Counted from the stretch's first letter, positions 1 through 6,559 are shown. The stretch: DNA of 8,152 bases from SIG598 sp045538015 (GCA_045538015.1 JAZSQO010000073.1:1-8152); one strand, 5' to 3'. The notes: a model not told the origin generated them from the letters alone. Made by a program: numbers and translations.

Positions 1-1
1 C

Positions 2-922
2 ATAGAAAAGGGCGACGTCACCCTCATCGCCTCCACCACCGAGAATCCCTATTTCTACGTCTACGGCGCCATTCTCAGCCGTTCCACAGTGTTTGAATTC
101 ACCCCGGTTTCCGCCGGTGAGGTGGAGCAGGCGGTGGAGCGCGCCTTTGCCTTTATGGCGGAGGAAAAGGACGAGGAGATAATTCCCGAGGATGGCGTGT
201 GCGCCTACATCGCTCAGGCCTGCGGCGGCGACGTGCGCAAGTCCATCAACGCCGCCGAGCTGTGCGTGCTGTCAACGGCTCTGCTGGACGGCGAGCGGAG
301 GGTCACGCTGGAAAGGGCCAAGCAGCTTGCCCAGCGCAGCGCCATGCGCTACGACCGGGACGGCGACGCCCATTACGACATCCTTTCGGCCTTTCAGAAA
401 TCCCTGCGGGGCTCCGACCCGGACGCGGCGGTGCATTATCTTGCCCGTCTGCTGGAGGCCGGAGACATGGCCTCGGTGTGCCGCCGGCTGATGGTGACCG
501 CCTGCGAGGATGTGGGGCTTGCCTATCCGCAGATAATTCCCATCGTCAACGCGGCGGTGGACATCGCCAACAAGATCGGCCTGCCCGAGGCGAGGATACC
601 GCTGGCCGACGCGGTCATTCTCGTGGCCACCGCGCCCAAGTCCAACACCGGCATCACGGCTGTTGACGAGGCCATCGCCGACATACGGAGCGGACGCACG
701 GGCGATATTCCCTCCGACCTCAAGGACTCCCATTATTCCGGCGCGGCCAAGCTGGGACACGGTACCGGCTACAAGTATCCTCACGCCTACCCGGGCGGCT
801 GGGTGAAGCAGCAGTACCTTCCCGACGCCATAAAGGACAGAAAATACTACCGCCCCGGCGCCAACAAAACCGAGCAGGCCGCAAAGGCCTACTGGGACAG
901 CGTCAAGAGCGATAAAAAGTGA
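2..922 (+). CDS. rarA: Replication-associated recombination protein A (AAA+ ATPase RarA/MgsA), 5' truncated by window
   Basis: The frame is open from the left edge and ends at TGA 920-922, giving 306 visible residues of a family usually about 420-450 long. The missing N-terminus would carry Walker A and B. The visible part starts in the AAA+ core: a TLIASTTENP stretch (sensor 1 type), then AILSR with the arginine-finger region, then GGDVRKSINAAE (sensor 2 type). The family-specific C-terminal half follows, with YDRDGDAHYD, SLRGSDPDAA, CEDVGLAYP, PKSN, YKYPHAYPGGWVKQQYLP and YYRP. RarA/MgsA/WRNIP1 proteins are DNA-dependent ATPases that form tetramers and act at stalled replication forks and single-strand gaps. 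A GTG at 89 is only an internal codon, because conserved sequence continues upstream of it. The gene is convergent with the M23 gene and its stop lies right beside a shared terminator. Assignment is confident; function is from the family. Confidence 0.95.
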   Translation: MEKGDVTLIASTTENPYFYVYGAILSRSTVFEFTPVSAGEVEQAVERAFAFMAEEKDEEIIPEDGVCAYIAQACGGDVRKSINAAELCVLSTALLDGERRVTLERAKQLAQRSAMRYDRDGDAHYDILSAFQKSLRGSDPDAAVHYLARLLEAGDMASVCRRLMVTACEDVGLAYPQIIPIVNAAVDIANKIGLPEARIPLADAVILVATAPKSNTGITAVDEAIADIRSGRTGDIPSDLKDSHYSGAAKLGHGTGYKYPHAYPGGWVKQQYLPDAIKDRKYYRPGANKTEQAAKAYWDSVKSDKK

Positions 923-923
923 A

Positions 924-964
924 AAAAGGACTTTGCCCAACGCTTTGTCGGGCAAAGTCCTTTT
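924..964. terminator. Bidirectional rho-independent terminator between convergent rarA and M23 genes
   Basis: An 11-bp perfect GC-containing stem (928-938 GGACTTTGCCC with 950-960 GGGCAAAGTCC) surrounds an 11-nt loop. It is flanked by an A run at 922-927 and a T run at 961-964, so the stem can extend to about 15 bp and has a U tract when read from either strand. It begins two bases after the rarA stop and lies about 18 bases from the stop of the minus-strand M23 gene, so it can end both transcripts. Confidence 0.9.
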
Positions 965-981
965 GCTGTGTCCGGGAATTA

Positions 982-2715
982 TCAGAACCAGTTCATGGGG
1001 TTCTTGGCGGTGCCGTTCACTCTTATCTCGAAGTGGAGGTGAGGACCGGTGGAACGGCCGGTGCTGCCCACCTTGGCGACGGCCTGACCCTTGCTTACCG
1101 TTTCACCCACGGAGACGAGTATCTTGCTGCAGTGGGCGTAGAGGGTAGAGTAGCCGTTGTTGTGAGAGATAATGAGATAGTGGCCGTAGCCGTTGGAGTC
1201 GTATTTGATCTTGGTGACCGTTCCCTTGTCGGCGGCCACGATGGTCTTGCCGTAAACGCCGCCGCCGGAAATGTCGATGCCGGAGTGCAGGCGGCCCCAG
1301 CGGTAGCCGTAGTAGGAGGATACGCTCTTGCAGCTGGGAACGGGCCATGTGAAGCGGCCGGTGCCGGTGACATCCAGCGGGCCGGTGTAGCTGCCGGTGT
1401 TCTGCTTCTTGGTGCCCACCACGATGACCTCGGTGACCGGCTCCTCAAGGGTCTCACGGGAGACGACCGACTTGGATACCTGAACGCCGTCGATGTAGAC
1501 GATCTCCTCGGTGACCAGCTGAGTGCCGTTCTTGCCGGGAGTGGTCACCTTGCGGTAGGATGTGTACTGGGAGCTGTCCTTGACGGTCTGGGTGGTGTAG
1601 GCGATGGTCTTTTCGTAGGAGTTGACCACGACGCTCTGCACCTGAAGCACGGGCTGCTCCTTTTCCACCAGAAGGGTGGAGCCGGAACGCAGAGTGCCGT
1701 CAAAGCCTTCGTTGAGCTGATAGATGCGCTCCTCGGTCATGTCGAAGCGGTCGGCAATGCCGGAAAGAGAATCGTTTCTGCGGATGGTGTACACCTCAGA
1801 AACCATTTCGGTCTGGCTGATGTAATCCTGAAAATCGGCGGCGGACATTATCTTCTCGGTGGCGTAAAGTCCGCTGACCGTTTCGGTGTTGCCCACCAGA
1901 GTCAGCTTCTCGTTGGCCTTGCCCAGACGATACTGCTCGAGGAATTTATCAAGAACATAGGTAAGGTCGCCTTCGCTGCGCACAGCGCCGATGAGGCGGT
2001 CGTCAACAAAGAGACCGTAGGCCTCCTCCACGTCGTCGCTGTGAAGAAGAATCGTGTTGCACAGCTCCTCGGAGGTGGTCAGGTTGGTGGTGTCGCCCAC
2101 AGCGCTCAGAGAGTAGCTGGGACGCAGGGCATTGCGGAAGTCCTCGCTGGAGCTGATGACGCGCTCGCCCACCAGCTCGGTGGCGTCGGTATAGGTGCTC
2201 TCCTCGGTAATATAGCCGATAGTCTGGCCGTTGTAGTCCACCGCCAGCACATAAGTCCGGCCGAAGAGGGACGCGGCCACGACGGCCAGAAGAGCAAGGC
2301 AGATGATGGGCAGGCAGTGGTTGACCGCGCCGATCAGGAAGGAGCGGTGCTTGACCGCGCCCTTGGATGCCAGCTCGGAAGCGGTGCGGGTCATGGCCTT
2401 GACGCCACCCTCCTTGCGGGAAGCGGCCACAGTCCTGCAGGCCCGTCCGCAGTCAACGGCAAAGGCCTTGAATGCCCGCCAAGCCTCGGCCAGAGGCTGA
2501 CCCACATTCTTGCTGAGGAAATGTCCCACGGGGCGGAGGGTCTTTTTCGCCGTCCGGCGAACGCGGTTGGCGTGGCGAAGTATCTGCATTCCGTACCAGC
2601 ATATGTTGCGGTACAGCCAGTTCATGAGTTCCCAGACCTTGCCTGAGGGCTCCTGCGCGTCCCGGCGGAGCTTGGCTCCGACAGCGGCGGCGATACCGTT
2701 CAGCAGGTTACTCAA
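982..2715 (-). CDS. Membrane-anchored peptidoglycan endopeptidase: LysM, G5 and peptidase M23 (LytM/lysostaphin) domains
   Basis: The 577-residue product starts at TTG 2715-2713, with GGAGG at 2725-2729 nine bases upstream. The frame runs open to 3027, but those extra codons cross the promoter and the luxS terminator and read as non-coding. Domains: a basic Arg/Lys-rich cytoplasmic segment (about 1-124), one transmembrane helix (about 125-152), and an extracellular region with two similar NGQTIGYI / DDRLIGAV units (about 161-290) typical of clostridial wall hydrolases. LysM follows (about 308-350), then G5 (about 353-435, ending PVTEVIVVGTK) and M23 (about 455-577). Zinc-site residues are intact: HSGID (H477, D481), YAH (H528) and HLH (H559, H561). 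M23 enzymes cut peptide cross-links in peptidoglycan; LysM and G5 bind wall glycans. The role is probably wall growth, division or sporulation; the substrate bond cannot be read from sequence. The gene is monocistronic, with its own promoter at 2819-2847. Confidence 0.92.
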   Translation of the reverse strand: MSNLLNGIAAAVGAKLRRDAQEPSGKVWELMNWLYRNICWYGMQILRHANRVRRTAKKTLRPVGHFLSKNVGQPLAEAWRAFKAFAVDCGRACRTVAASRKEGGVKAMTRTASELASKGAVKHRSFLIGAVNHCLPIICLALLAVVAASLFGRTYVLAVDYNGQTIGYITEESTYTDATELVGERVISSSEDFRNALRPSYSLSAVGDTTNLTTSEELCNTILLHSDDVEEAYGLFVDDRLIGAVRSEGDLTYVLDKFLEQYRLGKANEKLTLVGNTETVSGLYATEKIMSAADFQDYISQTEMVSEVYTIRRNDSLSGIADRFDMTEERIYQLNEGFDGTLRSGSTLLVEKEQPVLQVQSVVVNSYEKTIAYTTQTVKDSSQYTSYRKVTTPGKNGTQLVTEEIVYIDGVQVSKSVVSRETLEEPVTEVIVVGTKKQNTGSYTGPLDVTGTGRFTWPVPSCKSVSSYYGYRWGRLHSGIDISGGGVYGKTIVAADKGTVTKIKYDSNGYGHYLIISHNNGYSTLYAHCSKILVSVGETVSKGQAVAKVGSTGRSTGPHLHFEIRVNGTAKNPMNWF

Positions 2716-2724
2716 TCTATCAAG

Positions 2725-2729
2725 CCTCC
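2725..2729 (-). promoter_or_regulatory. Shine-Dalgarno site that sets the TTG start of the M23 gene
   Basis: On the minus strand GGAGG is followed by nine bases and then TTG at 2715. No ATG or GTG in this frame near this point has a comparable site. The next upstream in-frame candidates lie inside the presumed 5' untranslated region or terminator, so TTG is preferred. Confidence 0.75.
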
Positions 2730-2818
2730 AATATTGATGGTTGCTGCCCTTCGGTGATGCCGGAGAGCAAGGTGGTTTTGATGCAAGTGATGATGCTTCT
2801 GGCATAACTGCCGGGTAT

Positions 2819-2847
2819 ATTATATCGTTTTCCGGCGGCAAAAGCAA
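2819..2847 (-). promoter_or_regulatory. Sigma-A-type promoter of the M23 endopeptidase gene
   Basis: On the minus strand TTGCTT (2842-2847) is separated by exactly 17 bases from a perfect TATAAT (2819-2824). Transcription would start near 2812, leaving a leader of about 95 nt before the TTG start. It lies just downstream of the luxS terminator, so the M23 gene appears to be expressed independently. The -35 matches the consensus in only its first three bases. I recognise no riboswitch in the leader. Confidence 0.7.
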
Positions 2848-2883
2848 CCCGGGCGGGAATTCTTCGGCCATTATGGCCAAAAG

Positions 2884-2928
2884 CAAACCCGGTACACCGA
2901 TGTATTCTGTGTCGGTGTACCGGGTTTT
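2884..2928 (-). terminator. Rho-independent terminator of the luxS transcription unit
   Basis: A perfect 16-bp stem (2885-2900 with 2912-2927, core CCCGGTACACCGA / TCGGTGTACCGGG) has an 11-nt loop. Read on the minus strand it is followed by a T-rich stretch (GGGTTTGCTTTTGG). It is 63 bases past the luxS stop and upstream of the M23 promoter, so it separates the two leftward units. A T run also follows on the plus strand, but no plus-strand gene reads into it. Confidence 0.88.
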
Positions 2929-2990
2929 GTGTAAGATTTTGTGAGAGAAAGGTGAATATTTCCGCTGATCTTTGGCAGCTGTGACGGAGC

Positions 2991-3449
2991 TTACTGCGGA
3001 TATTCCAGCATATCCTGAGTCCAGCACCGTACGACCTCGGCGTACCCGGCGGCGAGGGCCTTGGCTCCCTCAAGGTCGTGCTCCAGCCAGTTGCCGCACT
3101 GGATCTTCCGGGCACCGGGGATCTCACCCTGCCACGCGGCGCAGCGGTCGATGGTCTGGGAGACAAGGGAGATGACCTCGCTGTGGCGCAGGCCGCGGGT
3201 GAGCAGGTAGAAGCCGGTGCGGCAGCCCATGGGGCCGAAGTATATGACGTTGTCGGCCACATCGGAATTGCGGGCGATGGTGGCGAACAGATGCTCAAGG
3301 GTGTGCATGGCCGCCTGCTCCATGAAGGGAGGGGTGTTGGGTCTGACAAAGCGCAGGTCGTAGGTAAAAACATCTCCGTCCACCCGGGAGAGGTAAAGTC
3401 CCGGCTCGAGGATGTCGTGGTTGATGGTGAAGCTGACGATGGTGTTCAT
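2991..3449 (-). CDS. luxS: S-ribosylhomocysteine lyase (autoinducer-2 synthase LuxS)
   Basis: The 152-residue product has the normal LuxS length. LuxS is a metal-dependent cytoplasmic enzyme that cleaves S-ribosylhomocysteine to homocysteine and 4,5-dihydroxy-2,3-pentanedione, the AI-2 precursor, in the activated methyl cycle. Key residues are present: HTLEH at 49-53 (metal ligands H49 and H53, general base E52), GPMGCRTGFY with the active-site cysteine C76, and CGNWLEHDLEGAK with metal ligand C118. The ATG at 3447-3449 is preceded by GAGG (3457-3460) with a 7-nt spacer. That site sits in the 13-nt gap behind the diguanylate cyclase stop, so the two genes are very likely co-transcribed. The partner nucleosidase Pfs/MtnN is not in this window, so it must be encoded elsewhere if the cycle is complete. 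A strong terminator follows. Identification is near certain. Confidence 0.97.
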   Translation of the reverse strand: MNTIVSFTINHDILEPGLYLSRVDGDVFTYDLRFVRPNTPPFMEQAAMHTLEHLFATIARNSDVADNVIYFGPMGCRTGFYLLTRGLRHSEVISLVSQTIDRCAAWQGEIPGARKIQCGNWLEHDLEGAKALAAGYAEVVRCWTQDMLEYPQ

Positions 3450-3462
3450 TGTTTTTCCTCAC

Positions 3463-5403
3463 TTATTTTTTATCCGCGGGCGTGCCGCCGGAAAGCTCCT
3501 CCACCTTCATGCGAAGGATGGCGTTTTCAATTTCCAGCTCGGTTTCGCGTTTTTTGTAATTGGTGGTTATGCACCGGCCGCACAGACAGGCATTGCTGCC
3601 GTTTTCGAGGGTCAGCTCGCTGGCGCTGACGAGCACCCACTCCTTGAGGGTGGGACTGAAAAATTCATAGGCGCTCATCTGGCCCCTGCCCTGACTTAGC
3701 CACCGGGGCACGGGGCAGAAGTCGCAGGGCTGGTCAAGGCCGTATATGGCCTTGTAGCACGTCTGCCGGGGCTTGCTTTTGTCAGGATGATTGGGCTCGG
3801 AGCCGGTGTAGAGCAGCTGATAGTTATCCGGGTTGATGACACAGATATCCACGGGAGAAGCACTCAGAATATTCCGTGCCAGCCGGTAGGCGTTAAGGGT
3901 GGAGGTGTGAGCCCGCTGCTTGAAAACGAAAAGACTGAGCAGGCGGGCGACATAGCTAAGGGTGTCCCTTTCCTCTTCCGACCATACCCGGGTGGACTGG
4001 CAGTCGAAGAAGGCGATATAGCCTTTCACCACGCCCTCGTCCAGCAGGGGACAGTGAATGAAGGCGCGCACATCGTCAATGCCGGCGGCCAGCAGCTTTT
4101 TGCGCACATCGGCCGGAGCGTCGTCAAAGGAATTATAGCGCAGGGACATATACTCGCCCGAACGGGAGCTTTCAAAAAGGGCACGCAGCTCCCCGGTGTA
4201 CTCCACGGGCTGGGTCAGAGACTTGACGCCGCTGGCGTTCCACTGGCGGGTGATGTTCATGACCTCGCCTCGTATCTCGGCGATGGAAACCCGGCCCAGT
4301 CCGAAGTGGGTGCCCATGAGCTGAAGCACAAGAGGCAGAGTCTTGTCAAGGTCGGTGGATTCGTAGAGGCAGTTGAAGATGTAGTCGCTGATCTTGCCTC
4401 GAGCGCGGTAGCCGGAGCGGGACTCAACGCCGGCGGGATCGTTCATGGGGGAGAGCGGCTCGTTTTCCGGGAGGGTCTCCTCGCAGAAGCAGTACTGGTT
4501 TTTGCCGTTGTTCTTGGCGGTGTACATGGCCTTGTCGGCGCTTCTGAGCAGCTCGGCATAGGTCTGGCCGCACTCGGGATAGCTGGCAATGCCGATGCTC
4601 ATGGTGACGCAGACATTGCTGTTGCCCAGCTGGAAGGCCTGCTTCATCCGCTCCAGCAGCAGGTCGGCGCGGCGGGAAACGTAGGTGCGCCCGCTGGTGT
4701 TTTTCATAAGAATGACAAACTCGTCGCCACCGATGCGGCACAGAATGTCCTCCCGGCGGAAGGTGATGGAGAATTTGTCGGATATGTTGGAGAGCAGAGC
4801 GTCTCCGAAGGGATGGCCAAGGGTGTCGTTAACCGACTTGAAGTCGTCAAGGTCGCAGAACAGAAGGGTGTGCTTCCCGGCCTTGCCGTCGCCGCTCAGG
4901 TAGTCGTCGATAAGGGTCTGGGCGGCCTTTTTGTTGTAAAGGCCGGTCAGCGGGTCGTGCTCCACCCACTCGCTCAGCTCGGCGGCTCGGGCCTCGATCT
5001 CCTTGTGGTGCTCGATGTCAGACATGATGAGCACGGCGCGGCCGTCGAATTTTCCTGTGTGGTTGATGCGCAGAAACTGGGCGCTGTACCACATGGGCGA
5101 TTCGCTGCCGGCCAGAGTCAGCCGAAGCTCGCACTCAACAAGAGCATCTCCGTCCAGCAGGCTGGTCACTACATTCTCCACGCAGAAGCCGGTGTCGAAC
5201 AGCTCCCGGTCGTCCTCGAACACCAGCGATTTGCGCATGGCGCTCATCAGGTCGGAGTAGTGCCGCACCTTGTCCAGAGCGGAAAAGGCCGGAGAATGGC
5301 TGATTATTCTGACAGCGTCGGAAGTAAAGTTTATCTCCACTGCCAGCTCAACAATGGAGCTGACCGCACGGCCAAGCTGAGTACGGCCGCTGCTGAAAAA
5401 CAT
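3463..5403 (-). CDS. Multidomain diguanylate cyclase: PAS-like, GGDEF, GAF, C-terminal Cys-rich PAS-like
   Basis: The 646-residue soluble protein has no transmembrane segment. An N-terminal PAS-like region (about 20-135) leads by a short helical linker (EARAAELSEWVEHD) into a GGDEF domain (about 150-306). That domain has DPLTGLYNK at 150-158, FCDLDDFKSVND at 182-193, an intact GGDEF catalytic loop at 225-229, and an RxxD inhibitory site (R216, D219) at the standard five-residue spacing. It should therefore make c-di-GMP from two GTP and be feedback inhibited. A GAF-like domain follows (about 337-495). The last section (about 505-620) resembles a PAS sensor with cysteines at 549, 560, 563, 606, 608 and 611, and a charged helical tail (615-637). 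The ATG at 5401-5403 has a modest GGGGG site seven bases upstream. It lies 52 nt after the J-domain gene and 13 nt before luxS on the same strand. GGDEF is confident; the sensory ligands are unknown. Confidence 0.93.
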   Translation of the reverse strand: MFFSSGRTQLGRAVSSIVELAVEINFTSDAVRIISHSPAFSALDKVRHYSDLMSAMRKSLVFEDDRELFDTGFCVENVVTSLLDGDALVECELRLTLAGSESPMWYSAQFLRINHTGKFDGRAVLIMSDIEHHKEIEARAAELSEWVEHDPLTGLYNKKAAQTLIDDYLSGDGKAGKHTLLFCDLDDFKSVNDTLGHPFGDALLSNISDKFSITFRREDILCRIGGDEFVILMKNTSGRTYVSRRADLLLERMKQAFQLGNSNVCVTMSIGIASYPECGQTYAELLRSADKAMYTAKNNGKNQYCFCEETLPENEPLSPMNDPAGVESRSGYRARGKISDYIFNCLYESTDLDKTLPLVLQLMGTHFGLGRVSIAEIRGEVMNITRQWNASGVKSLTQPVEYTGELRALFESSRSGEYMSLRYNSFDDAPADVRKKLLAAGIDDVRAFIHCPLLDEGVVKGYIAFFDCQSTRVWSEEERDTLSYVARLLSLFVFKQRAHTSTLNAYRLARNILSASPVDICVINPDNYQLLYTGSEPNHPDKSKPRQTCYKAIYGLDQPCDFCPVPRWLSQGRGQMSAYEFFSPTLKEWVLVSASELTLENGSNACLCGRCITTNYKKRETELEIENAILRMKVEELSGGTPADKK

Positions 5404-5455
5404 GGCAAAGCCCCCAAATCAATTCTTTTCTTTTTGTTTCAGTTTCATCTTCGGC

Positions 5456-6040
5456 TCAGTGCTGCCACCAGCGCAGAGGAGCGCACAGCGGGCTGAACAG
5501 AAACACCAGCAGAAGCGCCGCAAGTATCACAAGGATAAACAGCGTTCCGCAGGACATTACGGGCGAGGTGGAGCTGCGCATCCTTCTGCGCGAGTCGCGC
5601 TCGCCGGTCTTTACATTGCGGAGCACCTGACGGTACTGCTGAACATCCGGCTTGAGAGACACGGCCCGTTTGGCATAGGAAAGAGCCGTCTTGCCGTCGC
5701 CAAGGCCGTAGGCGGCCACGGCGCTCAGGCAGTACCATTCGGCGTTGCGGGGCAGGTTGCTGCCGCCAAGGACATCGGCTGCCGCGTCAAACTCGCTCAT
5801 TTCGATCAGATTTCTGGCTCGCTCCAGAGGAGGAATGGCCTCCTGAGCGCGCACGATCTCCCGCTCGAGCTTGATCTGCTCATAGGCGGTGTTGACCTCC
5901 TGCATCCGCTCGGCGGCCCACTGGTCGTCCGGATTGAGGTCGGGATGGTATCTTTTGGCCAGAGCGCGGTATGCCCTGGTTATTTCCTCCTCGGAGGCGT
6001 CCGGGGCAACGCCCAGAACGATATGCGGATCTCTTGTCAT
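5456..6040 (-). CDS. Tail-anchored J-domain (DnaJ-like) protein with TPR-like middle
   Basis: The 194-residue product starts at ATG 6038-6040, chosen because AGAGGAG (6048-6054) lies seven bases upstream. An ATG 27 codons further out is in frame but falls over the promoter. Residues 5-58 form a J domain with the HPD motif at 32-34 (RYHPDLNPDDQ), which stimulates DnaK ATPase. Residues about 68-145 are helical repeats of TPR type (ALSYAKRAVSLKPDVQQY). A basic stretch (RRRMR, 151-155) precedes a C-terminal transmembrane helix (about 164-184) and a 10-residue tail. The Gly/Phe region and zinc fingers of full DnaJ are absent, so this is a class C co-chaperone held at the inner face of the membrane. 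Its client is unknown. It heads the presumed operon with the diguanylate cyclase and luxS, but no functional link is proven. The domain call is confident. Confidence 0.9.
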   Translation of the reverse strand: MTRDPHIVLGVAPDASEEEITRAYRALAKRYHPDLNPDDQWAAERMQEVNTAYEQIKLEREIVRAQEAIPPLERARNLIEMSEFDAAADVLGGSNLPRNAEWYCLSAVAAYGLGDGKTALSYAKRAVSLKPDVQQYRQVLRNVKTGERDSRRRMRSSTSPVMSCGTLFILVILAALLLVFLFSPLCAPLRWWQH

Positions 6041-6047
6041 TATCCGG

Positions 6048-6054
6048 CTCCTCT
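6048..6054 (-). promoter_or_regulatory. Shine-Dalgarno site that sets the J-domain gene start
   Basis: On the minus strand AGAGGAG is followed by a seven-base spacer and ATG at 6040. This places the start 27 codons inside the longest reading frame. The J domain begins almost at once (RDPHIVLGV), as is usual for such proteins. Confidence 0.85.
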
Positions 6055-6092
6055 CAGGCCGCGCCGACGGCCGACGATACTTAATCACTTTA

Positions 6093-6121
6093 ATTATAAT
6101 ACATACCGCGCCGTTTTGCAC
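6093..6121 (-). promoter_or_regulatory. Probable promoter of the J-domain / diguanylate cyclase / luxS unit
   Basis: On the minus strand there is a perfect TATAAT (6093-6098). The hexamer 17 bases upstream (6116-6121, GTGCAA) matches the -35 consensus poorly. A start near 6086 would give a short leader of about 45 nt before the J-domain ATG. The surrounding sequence is AT-rich, unlike the genes. No terminator is seen between the three genes downstream, so this promoter could serve all of them. The -10 is convincing; the -35 is not. Confidence 0.5.
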
Positions 6122-6440
6122 TAAGAAAAAAATAAATTTTCCGGAGGTTTATTAATGCTCGCGTAACATTGGGGCGGTAATATAACAGCGCAAAGGGAAA
6201 TCCCTCTGCAGTTTTTCAAGCTACCGCCTGTGCGTACACTTTTCTGATGCTCCTGCTTTGATGTGTATTGCCAAATCACCGCGCCCTGCCAGACGCGGTT
6301 CTGCCCGCCGCGAGCGGGCCGGCGTCTGCCAACGCCGAAATGTTCAACTCCCTTTCTCTCTTTCTTTTTCTGTACAGGCGGCACGCCGCGAAGTCTGAAT
6401 GCCTCGGACTTCGCGGCTTTTACTTTTTTGCTCAGATATC
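6122..6440. other. Structured divergent intergenic region without a recognised gene
   Basis: This stretch separates the minus-strand operon from the plus-strand SPFH gene. It holds several inverted repeats. GGCGGTA (6173-6179) can pair with TACCGCC (6222-6228). A small AGGG/CCCT hairpin spans 6194-6205. A two-part GC-rich hairpin joins 6290-6296 with 6322-6328 and 6303-6308 with 6314-6319. CCGCCTGT (6224-6231) can pair over long range with ACAGGCGG (6374-6381). A pyrimidine-rich run lies at about 6349-6371. A plus-strand terminator closes the region. The minus-strand reading frame here (6121-6453) has no recognisable domain and a Lys/Arg-rich low-quality sequence, so I do not call it a gene. 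I could not match the region to tmRNA, SRP RNA, RNase P or a T-box by their conserved motifs. Confidence 0.55.
6385..6430 (+). terminator. Intrinsic terminator on the plus strand with no recognised upstream gene
   Basis: A perfect 11-bp stem, GCCGCGAAGTC (6385-6395) with GACTTCGCGGC (6407-6417), has an 11-nt loop and is followed by TTTTACTTTTTTG. There is no U tract in the opposite direction, so it acts on plus-strand transcripts. The nearest upstream plus-strand gene is more than 5 kb away, beyond several minus-strand genes. It probably ends a short transcript arising in 6120-6384, or limits read-through into the SPFH gene. Confidence 0.85.
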
Positions 6441-6469
6441 TTGTATTGTTCACAAAAAATGTGTATTAT
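6441..6469 (+). promoter_or_regulatory. Probable promoter of the SPFH / YdjG-like unit
   Basis: TTGTAT (6441-6446) and TATTAT (6464-6469) are spaced by 17 bases in an AT-rich patch directly after the plus-strand terminator. Transcription would begin near 6476, leaving a leader of about 85 nt before the ATG at 6560. The -10 matches five of six consensus bases and the -35 matches three. No alternative-sigma motif was recognised with confidence. Confidence 0.5.
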
Positions 6470-6559
6470 AAGTATAAACGCGCGGCCGTTTGACGGAACG
6501 CGGCACACTGCAACGGAAAGGAACAGTATTCCGCTCTGGCGGGATACCGGTGAATTATT

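Noticed and set aside
919..2646. Long plus-strand reading frame (575 codons) opposite the M23 gene
   Set aside because: Its sequence is a Gly/Ala/Val-rich translation of the antisense of clear M23, G5 and LysM coding sequence. It has no recognisable domain and reflects high GC codon bias.
2716..2811. Possible riboswitch in the M23 leader (c-di-AMP types often precede wall hydrolases)
   Set aside because: The leader is only about 95 nt, and I see none of the conserved motifs of that class and no terminator hairpin.
2716..3027. N-terminal extension of the M23 frame to the first possible start
   Set aside because: It would cover a perfect-stem terminator and a TATAAT promoter and overlap the luxS 3' end. 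A GGAGG-TTG start at 2715 explains the gene better.
3787..5496. Long plus-strand reading frame (569 codons) opposite the diguanylate cyclase
   Set aside because: It is antisense to intact GGDEF and GAF coding sequence, low in complexity and has no known motifs.
6171..6430. SRP RNA, tmRNA, RNase P or T-box identity for the structured intergenic region
   Set aside because: None of their hallmark conserved sequences (SRP tetraloop region, tmRNA end, RNase P core, T-box UGGNACCGCG) is present.
6121..6453. Minus-strand 110-codon frame in the intergenic region
   Set aside because: It crosses the plus-strand terminator and GC hairpins, shows no domain or good ribosome site, and has a composition typical of translated non-coding sequence.
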